Notes: a model not told the origin generated them from the letters alone. Shown: positions 38,269 through 46,804, numbered from the stretch's first letter. The stretch is 64,000 nt of DNA from Salegentibacter sp. Hel_I_6 (GCF_000745315.1 NZ_JQNQ01000001.1:1674001-1738000); one strand, 5' to 3'. Numbers and translations are program-made.

Positions 38269-38862
38269 ATGGAAAAAATAAACCGCTGTGGATGGTGCGA
38301 AGGTGATTCTCTCTATGAAGCTTATCACGATAACGAATGGGGTGTTCCTGTTTATGATGATGCCACGATATTTGAATTTCTAATTTTGGAAACCTTTCAG
38401 GCAGGTTTAAGTTGGATTACCGTTTTAAAGAAACGCGAAAATTTTAGAAAAGCTTTGGATGATTTTGATTATAAAAAGATCGCAAAATATTCTGAAGATA
38501 AAATTCAGGAATTACTTAAAAACCCCGGAATTATTAGAAACAAATTGAAAGTTAGGGCTACGGTAACCAATGCACAAGCCTTTATGGAAGTTCAAAAAGA
38601 ACACGATAGTTTTAGTAAATATATTTGGAGTTTTGTAGATGGAGAACCTGTACATAACCGAATAAAAAATTACAAAGAAGCTGCCGCAACTACCAGTATT
38701 AGCGATAAACTTAGTAAAGATCTCAAAAAGAAAGGCTTTAAATTTGTTGGGTCAACAGTAATGTATGCGCATATGCAGGCCACCGGTATGGTTAACGATC
38801 ACGAGGTATCTTGTTTTAGACACGCTGAAATAAAGAATATTTCAAAGGAGGAAAACCGATAA
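38269..38862 (+). CDS. tag: DNA-3-methyladenine glycosylase I
   Basis: Base-excision repair enzyme that removes 3-methyladenine. The 197-residue protein has the zinc-snap residues CGWC at the N-terminus and the C-terminal HEVSCFRH, plus YEAYHDNEWGVPVYDD and the substrate pocket FQAGLSWITVLKKRENFRKAL. It begins 2 bases after the preceding TonB-like gene stops and ends just before convergent aat. Confidence 0.97.
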   Translation: MEKINRCGWCEGDSLYEAYHDNEWGVPVYDDATIFEFLILETFQAGLSWITVLKKRENFRKALDDFDYKKIAKYSEDKIQELLKNPGIIRNKLKVRATVTNAQAFMEVQKEHDSFSKYIWSFVDGEPVHNRIKNYKEAAATTSISDKLSKDLKKKGFKFVGSTVMYAHMQATGMVNDHEVSCFRHAEIKNISKEENR

Positions 38863-38876
38863 ACCGTTCAGTTTAT

Positions 38877-39515
38877 TTAACTGAGGTAATTTAAAAATTC
38901 TGCTCTTGAGATTTCTTCGGCGCCTAAACTTTCTAAATGTTTGGTATAAACCTGACAATCTATTAGCTGAACTCCCTGGTTTCGAAGTCTTTCCACCAGG
39001 ATAATAAAACCGTATTTTGAAGCATTACTGGCTTTTGTGAACATACTTTCTCCACAAAACACTTTTTTATCCTTTAAATAGATTCCATAAAGTCCGCCAA
39101 CCAAATTACCATCCTGCCATACTTCTACCGAGTGCGCCATATTAAACTCGTGTAATTCTTCATAGCATTTAATCATTTCCTCAGTAATCCAGGTGCCGTG
39201 CTGGCCCTCTCTTCTTATTTCGGCACAAGCTTCTATCACCTCCTTGAAATTTTCATTAAAAGTGACTTGAAATGCCTCTTTTTTTATTAGCTGTCTCATA
39301 CTTTTTGAGACTTTTAATTTATCTGGAAAAAGCACCATTCTGGGGTCTGGACTCCACCACAGTAAAGGTTGGGAAGCATCATACCAGGGAAATATTCCGT
39401 GGTTATATGCATAAATTAATCGCGAAATACTTAAATCACCGCCTATAGCTAAAAGTCCCTGTTCATCGGCTTCAGAGATGGGCGGAAATTTCTCGTTCTG
39501 TTGTAAAAAGTGCAA
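38877..39515 (-). CDS. aat: leucyl/phenylalanyl-tRNA--protein transferase
   Basis: Attaches Leu or Phe to the N-terminal Arg/Lys of proteins, marking them for ClpAP through the N-end rule. 212 residues, full length. Characteristic blocks: GLLAIGGDLSISRLIYAYNHGIFPWYD, LLWWSPDPRMVLFPDKLKVSKSMR, GTWITEEMIKCYEELHEFNMAHSVEVW and GGLYGIYLKDKKVFCGESMF. Convergent with tag. Confidence 0.97.
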   Translation of the reverse strand: MHFLQQNEKFPPISEADEQGLLAIGGDLSISRLIYAYNHGIFPWYDASQPLLWWSPDPRMVLFPDKLKVSKSMRQLIKKEAFQVTFNENFKEVIEACAEIRREGQHGTWITEEMIKCYEELHEFNMAHSVEVWQDGNLVGGLYGIYLKDKKVFCGESMFTKASNASKYGFIILVERLRNQGVQLIDCQVYTKHLESLGAEEISRAEFLNYLS

Positions 39516-39552
39516 ATTTCAAAGATTTTCGGTACGATAGAAAAGTACAAAA

Positions 39553-39597
39553 AGAAAAAGCTTAGCCATCTTAATATGATGCTAAGCTTTTTATAAT
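39553..39597 (-). terminator. Terminator after the flavin reductase-DUF3127 pair
   Basis: Stem AAAAAGCTTAGC / GCTAAGCTTTTT with a short internal bulge and a loop; the A tract gives a T run on the minus strand as well as the plus strand. It lies between DUF3127 and aat. Confidence 0.65.
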
Positions 39598-39635
39598 TTG
39601 AATCTAATTTATGCTATATATGAAATTGCGCTTTC

Positions 39636-40010
39636 CTAAAAAGGAAGATCATCGTAATCTTCTTCATTGAGATTGCTTGCAGGCTCAAAATTATCTGGTG
39701 GCGGCACATTTTGCCCACCTGAAGACTGATCGGTCTGTAGGTTTTCTATCCTCCATCCCTGAACAGAGTTAAAGTATTTGGTTTCACCTTGCGGGCTTAC
39801 CCATTCTCTTCCTCTAAGGTTAATTCCCACCTTTACCGGTTGCCCTACCTGAAAATTGTTAAGCAAATCTGTTTTATCCTGAACAAATTCTATCATAATA
39901 TGCTGCGGATATTGCTCCTCGGTAGTTACAACCATTTCTCTCTTTCTAAAACCATTATTTCCAAAGGTCTTGGTTTCTCCAATTAATTTAATCTTGCCTT
40001 GTACTTCCAT
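39636..40010 (-). CDS. DUF3127 protein, OB-fold / single-strand DNA-binding-like
   Basis: A 124-residue protein with a beta-rich core (MEVQGKIKLIGETKTFGNNGFRKREMVVTTEEQYPQ; LNNFQVGQPVKVGINLRGREW) like an OB fold, and an SSB-style acidic tail ending EEDYDDLPF. DUF3127 is a Bacteroidota family; the tail resembles the protein-docking tip of SSB. Nucleic-acid binding is inference from fold and tail. It begins 1 base after the flavin reductase stop and is co-transcribed with it. Confidence 0.85.
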   Translation of the reverse strand: MEVQGKIKLIGETKTFGNNGFRKREMVVTTEEQYPQHIMIEFVQDKTDLLNNFQVGQPVKVGINLRGREWVSPQGETKYFNSVQGWRIENLQTDQSSGGQNVPPPDNFEPASNLNEEDYDDLPF

Positions 40011-40011
40011 C

Positions 40012-40890
40012 TTAATCTGTTTTTGCTAATAATAATTTCCAGGCCGCATCGGTATTGTTTTTCTCTAAAAACAATTGTGCCCGGGTATGAATATCTTTCT
40101 TGTTATTTTTCTCAATCAATTCAGCTAAATCTTTATTTTCAGCTAAAAAGACAGCAATTTCTTTCTCTTGGGGGAGGTTTTCAACATTGCCAAGTTTCCC
40201 TAAATCGTTACCGGTTAGAATTTTACTTTCCCTAATTTCAGTAGGTATAGCATCTACTCCAATCCCTAAACTGGAAAGTGGTTTTGGTACTTCAAACATT
40301 CCAAGATTAGCACGGCTGTACCAATTGCCACCCATTCTGGCTACAAGATCTATTTTATGTTGATCTATGAATCCGTCTTCGTCAAGAATGCTTTCATTAA
40401 TATGCATTTTAAGAACCTCACAAATTACCAGGTTCCCGGCACCACCTTCCTGGCCGGTTTCAATAACCTGTTTTACTTTGCATTCAAACTGAACAGGAGA
40501 TTCTGCCACACGAAATGGCCTCACAAGTTCCGATTTTAGCATTGAAAATCCTGCTTTTTCAAACTCGTTAACGCCTTCACCATATTCAGTGCTGGATAGT
40601 GACATTTGTTGTACAATGTCGTAATTAACTATATTGATCACTACCTCATCTATGTTTTTGACATTGGTATAGGTATGCTTTACCGTATTATCCCTACCTC
40701 TCCTTGCAGGAGAAAAAATTAAAGTAGGTGGATTAGAACCAAATACATTAAAAAAGCTAAAAGGCGATAAATTTGGCCGGCCTTCAGCATCAATGGTGCT
40801 GGCGAAAGCAATGGGCCTTGGGCCAATGGCACCAAGCAAATACCGGTGAAGCTTGCCAGTACTCACCTTCTTAGGTTCTATTGTAAGCAT
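40012..40890 (-). CDS. flavin reductase-like domain protein
   Basis: 292 residues from the ATG at 40890 (MLTIEPKKVSTGKLH), which begins the conserved domain; an upstream ATG at 40944 would add 18 residues across the promoter. The FMN-binding flavin-reductase-like fold shows GAIGPRPIAFASTIDAEGRPNLSPFSFFN and the phosphate-binding FSPARRGRDN. Members are either flavin:NAD(P)H reductases feeding a monooxygenase or flavin-binding proteins; no monooxygenase partner is adjacent. It leads the two-gene unit with DUF3127. Confidence 0.88.
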   Translation of the reverse strand: MLTIEPKKVSTGKLHRYLLGAIGPRPIAFASTIDAEGRPNLSPFSFFNVFGSNPPTLIFSPARRGRDNTVKHTYTNVKNIDEVVINIVNYDIVQQMSLSSTEYGEGVNEFEKAGFSMLKSELVRPFRVAESPVQFECKVKQVIETGQEGGAGNLVICEVLKMHINESILDEDGFIDQHKIDLVARMGGNWYSRANLGMFEVPKPLSSLGIGVDAIPTEIRESKILTGNDLGKLGNVENLPQEKEIAVFLAENKDLAELIEKNNKKDIHTRAQLFLEKNNTDAAWKLLLAKTD

Positions 40891-40903
40891 ACTTATTTTT
40901 AGG

Positions 40904-40911
40904 CAAAGGTA
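40904..40911 (-). promoter_or_regulatory. Bacteroidota -7 box for the flavin reductase-DUF3127 pair
   Basis: TACCTTTG on the minus strand, 13 bases before the ATG at 40890; it falls inside the longer alternative coding frame, supporting the shorter start. Confidence 0.5.
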
Positions 40912-41002
40912 ACGAAACCAATAGGGAATGAAAAGCCAGAGCACGCAATAAAATTCGTTTAAAAACGCTTATCTTTAAATCCTTTAAAGCTCAGAGGCCT
41001 GT

Positions 41003-42157
41003 ATGAACTTCACAGACGAACGCACTTTTAACCGCTGGTTTATTATTATTTCATGTTTCATTGTAGTAGGTCTTGTACTATGGAATACCAGCATTTTCTT
41101 TCAACGCTTAAAACAAGATGAACGGGCTAAAATGAGTGTTTGGGCAAAAGCTCAGGAAGCTTTAGATAGAGATCCCGCTCCTGCAGATGCCGATTTGGAT
41201 CTTATTCTCGAAATATTAAATAACAATACCACAATTCCTATAATTCATACAGATGCCGAGGGGGAAATAGCCTATACCACCAATATTGACCCCGACAAAT
41301 TAGAAAATACAAAACAGGCTGAGCAATTTCTTGCTGATTTGAAAGCTGAAAATGCTCCTATTATTATCGATTTGGGAAATGGTGAAAAACAATATATCTA
41401 TTACGGGAATTCCCCTGTTTTAAACAGTTTAAAATATTATCCAGTAGGTTTGGTGCTAATTGGGTTCCTATTTATTGGGGTGGTTTATTTTTTCTATACC
41501 ACAACTAAAAATAGTGAACAAAATAAGCTGTGGGCAGGTATGGCCAAAGAAACTGCACACCAAATTGGAACCCCGCTATCTTCTTTAATTGGCTGGACTG
41601 AAATATTAAAACAGGAAAATGTAAACGAGTCTTATATAAAGGAAATGGAAAAAGATATAGATCGTTTGGAAACCATTACCGAGCGTTTTTCAAAAATAGG
41701 TTCCTCCCCCATCCTGGAAAAGACTAATATCCTTGAAGCCACCCGGGAAACTTTTGATTATTTAAAATCAAGAAGCTCCCGACTTATAGATTTTTCCATC
41801 AATGCGCCAGATGGCTATATTCCAGTAATGTTAAACCAGCAACTTTATAGCTGGACTATAGAAAATTTGGTGAAAAATGCAATAGATGCAATGCGAGGAA
41901 AAGGAAAGCTAAATCTTAGTATTGAGGAAGATCAAAAATGGGCTCATATTCTTATTAAAGACACTGGGAAAGGACTGGATAAGAATAAATTTAAACTGAT
42001 TTTTGAACCTGGACATACCACCAAAAAAAGAGGCTGGGGTCTTGGATTATCTCTCGCAAAACGTATTGTTGAAGGCTATCACCACGGAAAGATTAAAGTA
42101 GCCGAAAGTGAAATTAATAAAGGCACTACTTTTAAAATATCTCTTAGAAAGGTTTAA
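41003..42157 (+). CDS. membrane sensor histidine kinase
   Basis: A 384-residue kinase with two helices (about 12-32 and 146-165) enclosing a periplasmic sensor of about 110 residues. The phosphorylation site is AKETAHQIGTPLSSLIGW with His186, not a standard HisKA spacing but the HxxxTPL form common in Bacteroidota. ATP-binding boxes: ENLVKNAIDAMRGKG (N), DTGKGLDKNKF (G1), RGWGLGLSLAKRIVEGYH (G2). No response regulator is adjacent. It converges with the thioesterase gene, overlapping by 4 bases. Confidence 0.94.
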   Translation: MNFTDERTFNRWFIIISCFIVVGLVLWNTSIFFQRLKQDERAKMSVWAKAQEALDRDPAPADADLDLILEILNNNTTIPIIHTDAEGEIAYTTNIDPDKLENTKQAEQFLADLKAENAPIIIDLGNGEKQYIYYGNSPVLNSLKYYPVGLVLIGFLFIGVVYFFYTTTKNSEQNKLWAGMAKETAHQIGTPLSSLIGWTEILKQENVNESYIKEMEKDIDRLETITERFSKIGSSPILEKTNILEATRETFDYLKSRSSRLIDFSINAPDGYIPVMLNQQLYSWTIENLVKNAIDAMRGKGKLNLSIEEDQKWAHILIKDTGKGLDKNKFKLIFEPGHTTKKRGWGLGLSLAKRIVEGYHHGKIKVAESEINKGTTFKISLRKV

Positions 42158-42567
42158 AATTGAGAGAGCTTTGTTCTTAGATCTTCAGGTATTTTAAAAG
42201 TTTCATCTTTTTCAAAATCATAACAAACCACTATATCTTTTCCTTCAGCACAAATTTCCAGGGCTTCATTCAAAATAAGGTGCTTTAAGCCGAAACTGGA
42301 ATTTTTTATAAAATCCAGTTTGGTTTTTACTATAGTTTTTCCAGGATAATATAGCGACTTTTTAAAATCGCAGTGCGTAGAAACCAACATTGTGCCCATA
42401 TTGCTGTCTTCATACATTTCGTAAATTCCTGAAGCTTCCCAAAAATTCACTCGGCCAGATTGCATATAACGCATAAAGGAGATATTGTTTACGTGCTTAT
42501 ACATATCCAGATCACTCCAGTCTATTCTAAGATCCAGCTTTAACTTATAACTTTCGGTTTCCATCAA
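42154..42567 (-). CDS. acyl-CoA thioesterase, 4HBT (hot-dog) family
   Basis: A 137-residue hot-dog thioesterase. The catalytic segment is IDWSDLDMYKHVNNISFMRYMQSGRVNFW, with the Asp and His-Val-Asn of the 4-hydroxybenzoyl-CoA thioesterase family. The substrate is an acyl-CoA of unknown kind. Its start overlaps the HIT gene stop by 4 bases, indicating a coupled greA-HIT-thioesterase transcript. Confidence 0.9.
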   Translation of the reverse strand: MMETESYKLKLDLRIDWSDLDMYKHVNNISFMRYMQSGRVNFWEASGIYEMYEDSNMGTMLVSTHCDFKKSLYYPGKTIVKTKLDFIKNSSFGLKHLILNEALEICAEGKDIVVCYDFEKDETFKIPEDLRTKLSQF

Positions 42568-42953
42568 AGATTAACGTGAATTGATTCTGCGAGTTTTTTG
42601 AATTCCTCTTCCTCCATTTTCACGCTTTTTGAAAAATCCATATCGCTCATAGAATTCAAGGGAATAAGATGAACGTGAACGTGTGGCACCTCGAGACCTA
42701 CTACAGCCATACCAACTCTTTTACATTCAACTGTTTTTTCTAAAGCAATAGCTACTTTTCTAGAAAAACGCATGAGTTCCTGGTACATTTCTTCTTCCAG
42801 ATCAAAGATCTTATTGACTTCCTTTTTGGGAATGCAAAGCGTGTGTCCCTTAGCATTTGGATTAACATCTAAAAAAGCTAAAAACTGACTGTCTTCAGCA
42901 ATTTTGTATGCAGGCACTTCTCCTCTTACGATTTTAGTGAATAAACTGGCCAT
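42564..42953 (-). CDS. HIT family hydrolase
   Basis: 129 residues from the ATG at 42953 (MASLFTKIVRGEVPAYK), the usual N-terminus of the Hint/HinT branch; a longer frame upstream is not conserved. The histidine triad is VPHVHVHLIPL near the C-terminus, and FLDVNPNAKGHTLCIPKKEV is present. Members hydrolyse AMP-linked phosphoramidates or dinucleoside polyphosphates. About 100 bases follow the greA stop, and the thioesterase overlaps its end. Confidence 0.95.
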   Translation of the reverse strand: MASLFTKIVRGEVPAYKIAEDSQFLAFLDVNPNAKGHTLCIPKKEVNKIFDLEEEMYQELMRFSRKVAIALEKTVECKRVGMAVVGLEVPHVHVHLIPLNSMSDMDFSKSVKMEEEEFKKLAESIHVNL

Positions 42954-43055
42954 AATATTTTTGAATTGGTTAGTATAATAAAAGTAAAATCCTTTTACCA
43001 GAACCTTAGTTAAAAGAATGGGAAAAGGATTTTGCAAACTGTTAAAACCGGAAAC

Positions 43056-43532
43056 TTACTCTCTCCAGATCTCTAATATTTCAAATTTCATCTTACCACT
43101 GGGAACATCAATTTCTGCTGTATCTCCAACTTTTTTACCAAGTAAACCCTTGCCAATAGGAGAATCTACCGAGATCTTTCCTGTTTTTAGATCGGCTTCA
43201 CTTTGGGCTACCAATTTATATTTTACCTCAACCCCATTGGTTTGGTTTTTTATTCTCACGTGAGAATGTACTAGAACCTTGTCTGTATCTAATTGAGATT
43301 CGTCTATTACTCTTGCATTTGCAACCACTTCTTCTAATTTCGAAATTTTCATTTCTAAAAGCCCCTGTGCTTCTTTAGCAGCATCATACTCGGCATTCTC
43401 ACTTAAATCTCCTTTATCCCGGGCTTCGGCAATAGCTTCAGAAGCTCTTGGTCGTTCTACGTCACGTAGCTGATTTAGTTCATTCTTCAACTTTTTTAGC
43501 CCCTCTTCAGTATAATAAGATACTTTGCTCAT
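43056..43532 (-). CDS. greA: transcription elongation factor GreA
   Basis: Rescues backtracked RNA polymerase by stimulating transcript cleavage. 158 residues from the ATG at 43532 (MSKVSYYTEEGLKKLKNEL), the standard start. The N-terminal coiled coil carries the acidic tip RDKGDLSENAEYDAAKEAQ; the C-terminal FKBP-like domain ends GDTAEIDVPSGKMKFEILEI. A promoter box and a hairpin with a T tract lie just upstream. Confidence 0.97.
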   Translation of the reverse strand: MSKVSYYTEEGLKKLKNELNQLRDVERPRASEAIAEARDKGDLSENAEYDAAKEAQGLLEMKISKLEEVVANARVIDESQLDTDKVLVHSHVRIKNQTNGVEVKYKLVAQSEADLKTGKISVDSPIGKGLLGKKVGDTAEIDVPSGKMKFEILEIWRE

Positions 43533-43555
43533 AACTTCATCGTTTATATAAATAG

Positions 43556-43582
43556 AAAAAATCCCATAGCACGACGGGATTT
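43556..43582 (-). promoter_or_regulatory. Hairpin with T tract at the 5' end of the greA transcript
   Basis: Stem AAATCCC (43559-43565) / GGGATTT (43576-43582) with a 10-base loop; on the minus strand it is followed by six T. It lies between the -7 box (43589-43596) and the greA ATG. It could be an attenuator or a 5' stabilising hairpin. Confidence 0.5.
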
Positions 43583-43588
43583 GTTTAA

Positions 43589-43596
43589 CAAATATA
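43589..43596 (-). promoter_or_regulatory. Bacteroidota -7 box for greA
   Basis: TATATTTG on the minus strand, 56 bases before the greA ATG. Confidence 0.55.
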
Positions 43597-43651
43597 ATAA
43601 ATTTACATCTTGAAAACAATAATATTATTTAGCGAAAAAATTGCTAATCTT

Positions 43652-44083
43652 ATGAAAAAAATGCTCTTTTTGCTTCTATTTGCTACATTTTTTAGTGCTT
43701 GCTCCGGTAATGATGACAACCTTCTTAACAATCCTAATCTTATTAATTTGAATTTCAGGGTACAACTAAATTTAGATTTCCCTGAATATAATGATCTACA
43801 ATTTCCAGGAAACAGTTTTGTAACTTATAGAGAGGGAATAAGAGGTGTTGTTGTGTATAACATAAACAATTCGCAATACACCGCTTTTGAACTTAGCGAT
43901 CCTAATCACCCACCAAACAATTGTTCAGCCATGACGGTTGAAGGTGTAGTTGCTACTTGTAATTGTGAAGATGGGAACTCTTATAATATTATTACCGGGG
44001 AATTACTGCAAGGCGAAGGCCAGTACGCAATGAGACCTTACCGAATTGAACGCCGCGGAAATATAATTGAAGTTTATAATTAA
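43652..44083 (+). CDS. lipoprotein with a degenerate Rieske-like fold
   Basis: 143 residues from the ATG at 43652 (MKKMLFLLLFATFFSACSGNDDN): lipobox SAC with Cys17, then a polar linker. The C-terminal part resembles a Rieske [2Fe-2S] domain in spacing (VVYNINNSQYTAFEL ... NNCSAMTVEG ... ATCNCEDGNSYNIITGELLQG ... RPYRIERRGNIIEVY), but the two histidine ligands of CxH/CxxH are missing. A true iron-sulfur cluster is therefore unlikely. An upstream ATG/TTG extension would precede the signal peptide and is rejected. Probably anchored in the periplasm or on the surface; function unknown. Confidence 0.72.
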   Translation: MKKMLFLLLFATFFSACSGNDDNLLNNPNLINLNFRVQLNLDFPEYNDLQFPGNSFVTYREGIRGVVVYNINNSQYTAFELSDPNHPPNNCSAMTVEGVVATCNCEDGNSYNIITGELLQGEGQYAMRPYRIERRGNIIEVYN

Positions 44084-44130
44084 AAACCTTCCCCCTCTTA
44101 AAAATCAAGAGGAGAAAGGTGACAAACAAA

Positions 44131-46512
44131 TTAAAATTTTAAAGTAATTCCGGCTAAAAAGTTTGTGGTAGCCTGCGGATAATAACCCGCACCATCTAAT
44201 GTTTGTAAACCTGTTGAAGTATCAGGATTTTCTACATTAAAAGTGTAGTAATAACCATTAGAAACATATTCTTCACCAAAAATGTTATTCACCAAACCGG
44301 TAAATACGACTTCTTTAAATAAAGGTGCATTTCTCCAGGTATATTGAATATTAAAATCGTTTACAAAATAAGCATCAAGCTTAGAGGTTTCAGCTTCAAT
44401 ATTACTCATATACTGTTCGCCCACATATTTTGAAAGTATGCTTAATTCCAATCCGTTTACCGGTAGATAGGTAATACTGTTCGCTCCTACTATAGATGGA
44501 GAAAATGAAATTTCGGTATTACCAAAATCAACCAGCTCACCATTCCAGGTAGAGATGAAATCTACATTCCTGTTTCTGCTTAAAGCAAGATTTGGCCTCA
44601 CAAATAATTTTTCTGAAAGTCTTATAACCGCATCTATTTCCAAACCTAAACGATAACTATTCCCGCTGTTTTCACGAATAAAAGCACCAACATCGTCTAT
44701 CCCTCCTGTTAACACCAATTGGTTTTGATAATCCATAAAGTATAGGTTGGTATTTAATTGAACTGAGGGTGTATTATGTCTCCAGCCTAATTCAAAATCG
44801 TTTAATTCTTCGTGCTCTGGCTCTCCATTTTCATAATCACTACGTCTTGGCTCCCTATTGGCGCGCGCATAAGAAAAATAGAATTGGTTTTCATTATTTA
44901 GCGCATAGGTTAATCCCGCTTTGGGATTAAAAAAAGTAAAATGATCATCTACCAGAAATTCATTTCCTTCTGATAAAATTCCTTCAGTCTCATAATCTAT
45001 TGTTCTAACTTGCAAATCTAAATACCCGGCCAGTTTATCTGAAATTGCATAGGTGGCTTTTCCGTAAAGATTGAAATCGGTTTTGATTCCTACATTTTCA
45101 TAATAAGGTTCATAGGGATCGTTATTTCTGGCGAATCGTGTATAAATCACCTCTCCAAAGTGATCGCCGATATAACGGTTCCAGCCTCCACCAAATATAA
45201 CATCCCAGTTTTCATCTTGGTAATTCAGGTTAAAAACACTTCCATAGAAATGGTTATCCAACCATTTGGTACCAACCAGGTCTGAGGTGGTAATTTCTTC
45301 TCCTTCTGCCTGAAAATTATCAAGCCCGAATTCATTTAAAGTTGCATCTTCCTCATATTCCTCATAATATCCGCGACCATAAGTATAATGAAAGGCAATG
45401 TTAGAAGACCAGTTCTTATTATACTCTTCGTTCCATAATAATTGATAATGGTCCTGCTTATAATTATCGGTTTGATTTTCATAAAATTTAGTATTTCCTT
45501 CTTCATCGGTATAAACTCCGGCAGGATTATATCTTCTGTCATTTTCCAGAGTTTCCGCATCAATTCCGTACCAGGCCTGGTAGGTTCTCTCGCTCCCGCC
45601 AAAAGTAATAGCTTTAATTAGTGTATTATCATCTACATAAGTTCCCTGTAGAAAGTAAGACTTAAGATCACTACTGGCCCTATCTATATAGCCATCACTT
45701 TTAATTTGCGAAGCACGTCCGGCAAATTCCCAATGATCGTCTACAAGACCTGTACTAAATTTAACCGTATGCTTATGGGTATTAAAAGAACCATAACTAT
45801 TGGCTACCTCGGCATTTGCTTCTTCGCTGTAACCATCGGTTAGAATGTTTAAACTGGCGCCAAAGGCTCCTCCCCCATTTGTAGAAGTTCCCACACCACG
45901 TTGCAATTGCAGGTTTTCTACCGAAGAAGCAAAATCACCAAGATTTACCCAAAAAGTTCCAAGGCTTTCTGCATCATTATAAGGAATTCCGTTTATGGTA
46001 ACATTTGTACTGGTGGGGCCGCTCCCTCTAACCCTAATCCCGGTATAACCAACGCCGGCGCCCGCATCACTAGTAGTAACCACGTTTGGCATATAATTCA
46101 TAAGCACTGGGATATCCTGGCCCAGATTACGGTTTTCAATTTCCTCATTCGTAAGATTGCTGTAAGTTATTGGCGATTTTGCGTTTACCCTTACCGAGGA
46201 AAGAAAAACCTCATCAAGCACCTCCTGGGCATCAGTAAGGTCTACATTTAAGGTTTTATCCTGATCAAGATTTAAGCTAAGACTTTTTTGATTTCCGTAG
46301 GAGAAAACAAGATTATACTCTCCCTCTTCCAGCTGAAGGCTATACATTCCATTCTCGTCGGTTGCAGTGCCTTCTCCAGATTCTACAGCATAAACGGCCA
46401 CTCCTTCAACGGGCGTTTGACCACGGGTTACTTTACCCTTTAAAACATGCGTTTGAGCTACGGCTTGCAAAGAAATTAGGCAGAGGCCGGTAAAAAATAA
46501 TAAAGATTTCAT
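44131..46512 (-). CDS. TonB-dependent receptor, predicted thiamine (or precursor) importer
   Basis: A 793-residue outer-membrane receptor: signal peptide (SLLFFTGLCLISLQAVAQ), a carboxypeptidase-regulatory-like domain (about 20-100: HVLKGKVTRGQTPVEGVAVYAVESGEG), a plug (NLGQDIPVLMNYMPNVVTTSDAGAG; YTGIRVRGSGPTSTNVTINGIPYNDAES), and a 22-strand barrel ending in FLAGITLKF with a terminal Phe. It needs TonB-ExbBD energy. The substrate is inferred from the TPP riboswitch directly upstream: when thiamine pyrophosphate is plentiful, transcription should stop before the gene. No SusD partner is present. Monocistronic. Confidence 0.95.
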   Translation of the reverse strand: MKSLLFFTGLCLISLQAVAQTHVLKGKVTRGQTPVEGVAVYAVESGEGTATDENGMYSLQLEEGEYNLVFSYGNQKSLSLNLDQDKTLNVDLTDAQEVLDEVFLSSVRVNAKSPITYSNLTNEEIENRNLGQDIPVLMNYMPNVVTTSDAGAGVGYTGIRVRGSGPTSTNVTINGIPYNDAESLGTFWVNLGDFASSVENLQLQRGVGTSTNGGGAFGASLNILTDGYSEEANAEVANSYGSFNTHKHTVKFSTGLVDDHWEFAGRASQIKSDGYIDRASSDLKSYFLQGTYVDDNTLIKAITFGGSERTYQAWYGIDAETLENDRRYNPAGVYTDEEGNTKFYENQTDNYKQDHYQLLWNEEYNKNWSSNIAFHYTYGRGYYEEYEEDATLNEFGLDNFQAEGEEITTSDLVGTKWLDNHFYGSVFNLNYQDENWDVIFGGGWNRYIGDHFGEVIYTRFARNNDPYEPYYENVGIKTDFNLYGKATYAISDKLAGYLDLQVRTIDYETEGILSEGNEFLVDDHFTFFNPKAGLTYALNNENQFYFSYARANREPRRSDYENGEPEHEELNDFELGWRHNTPSVQLNTNLYFMDYQNQLVLTGGIDDVGAFIRENSGNSYRLGLEIDAVIRLSEKLFVRPNLALSRNRNVDFISTWNGELVDFGNTEISFSPSIVGANSITYLPVNGLELSILSKYVGEQYMSNIEAETSKLDAYFVNDFNIQYTWRNAPLFKEVVFTGLVNNIFGEEYVSNGYYYTFNVENPDTSTGLQTLDGAGYYPQATTNFLAGITLKF

Positions 46513-46570
46513 TCGTAAGAAATTATTTACGAATAAAAGGGGCTATTATTCTTTGGTTAAAAATTAGATA

Positions 46571-46615
46571 AAAAAATTCCTGAAATTGCCCACCGGTGTT
46601 TTGGCATTTTCAGGA
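46571..46615 (-). terminator. Riboswitch-linked intrinsic terminator
   Basis: On the minus strand a long stem (CCTGAAAATGCC pairing with GGCAATTTCAGG, one small asymmetry) spans 46580-46615 and is followed by seven T (46571-46577). It lies between the TPP aptamer and the receptor gene and is the likely expression platform. Confidence 0.82.
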
Positions 46616-46639
46616 GTACATACGTTTGCGCTTTTGGCG

Positions 46640-46715
46640 CGTGTCCCTTGGCAGCATTACCTGCCCAGGTTCTTTGGGTATGATCTCAGCCACACTTAAG
46701 CGGCACCCCTTTGAG
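46640..46715 (-). ncRNA. TPP riboswitch (THI element)
   Basis: The minus strand carries the conserved TPP aptamer parts in order: GGGGTGCC (46709-46702), CTGAGA (46689-46684) followed by ATACCC, GAACCTG (46672-46666), GGTAATGC (46661-46654) and AAGGGA (46649-46644). It starts within a few bases of the predicted transcription start and is followed by a GCGCC-AAAA-GCGC hairpin and the terminator. It controls the TonB-dependent receptor, probably by premature termination when TPP binds. Confidence 0.95.
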
Positions 46716-46723
46716 ATTTGCTG

Positions 46724-46731
46724 CAAATGTA
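46724..46731 (-). promoter_or_regulatory. Bacteroidota -7 box for the TPP riboswitch-receptor transcript
   Basis: TACATTTG on the minus strand, matching TAnnTTTG; predicted start about 46717, right at the 5' end of the aptamer. Confidence 0.6.
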
Positions 46732-46782
46732 TAAAACTTTTATGGAAATTCCATAATTTTATTTCAAATCATTTAAATGGTG

Positions 46783-46790
46783 TAATTTTG
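46783..46790 (+). promoter_or_regulatory. Bacteroidota -7 box for the hybrid kinase
   Basis: TAATTTTG on the plus strand, 14 bases before the kinase ATG, so the leader would be very short. Confidence 0.5.
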
Positions 46791-46804
46791 GTATTTATAA
46801 ACCT

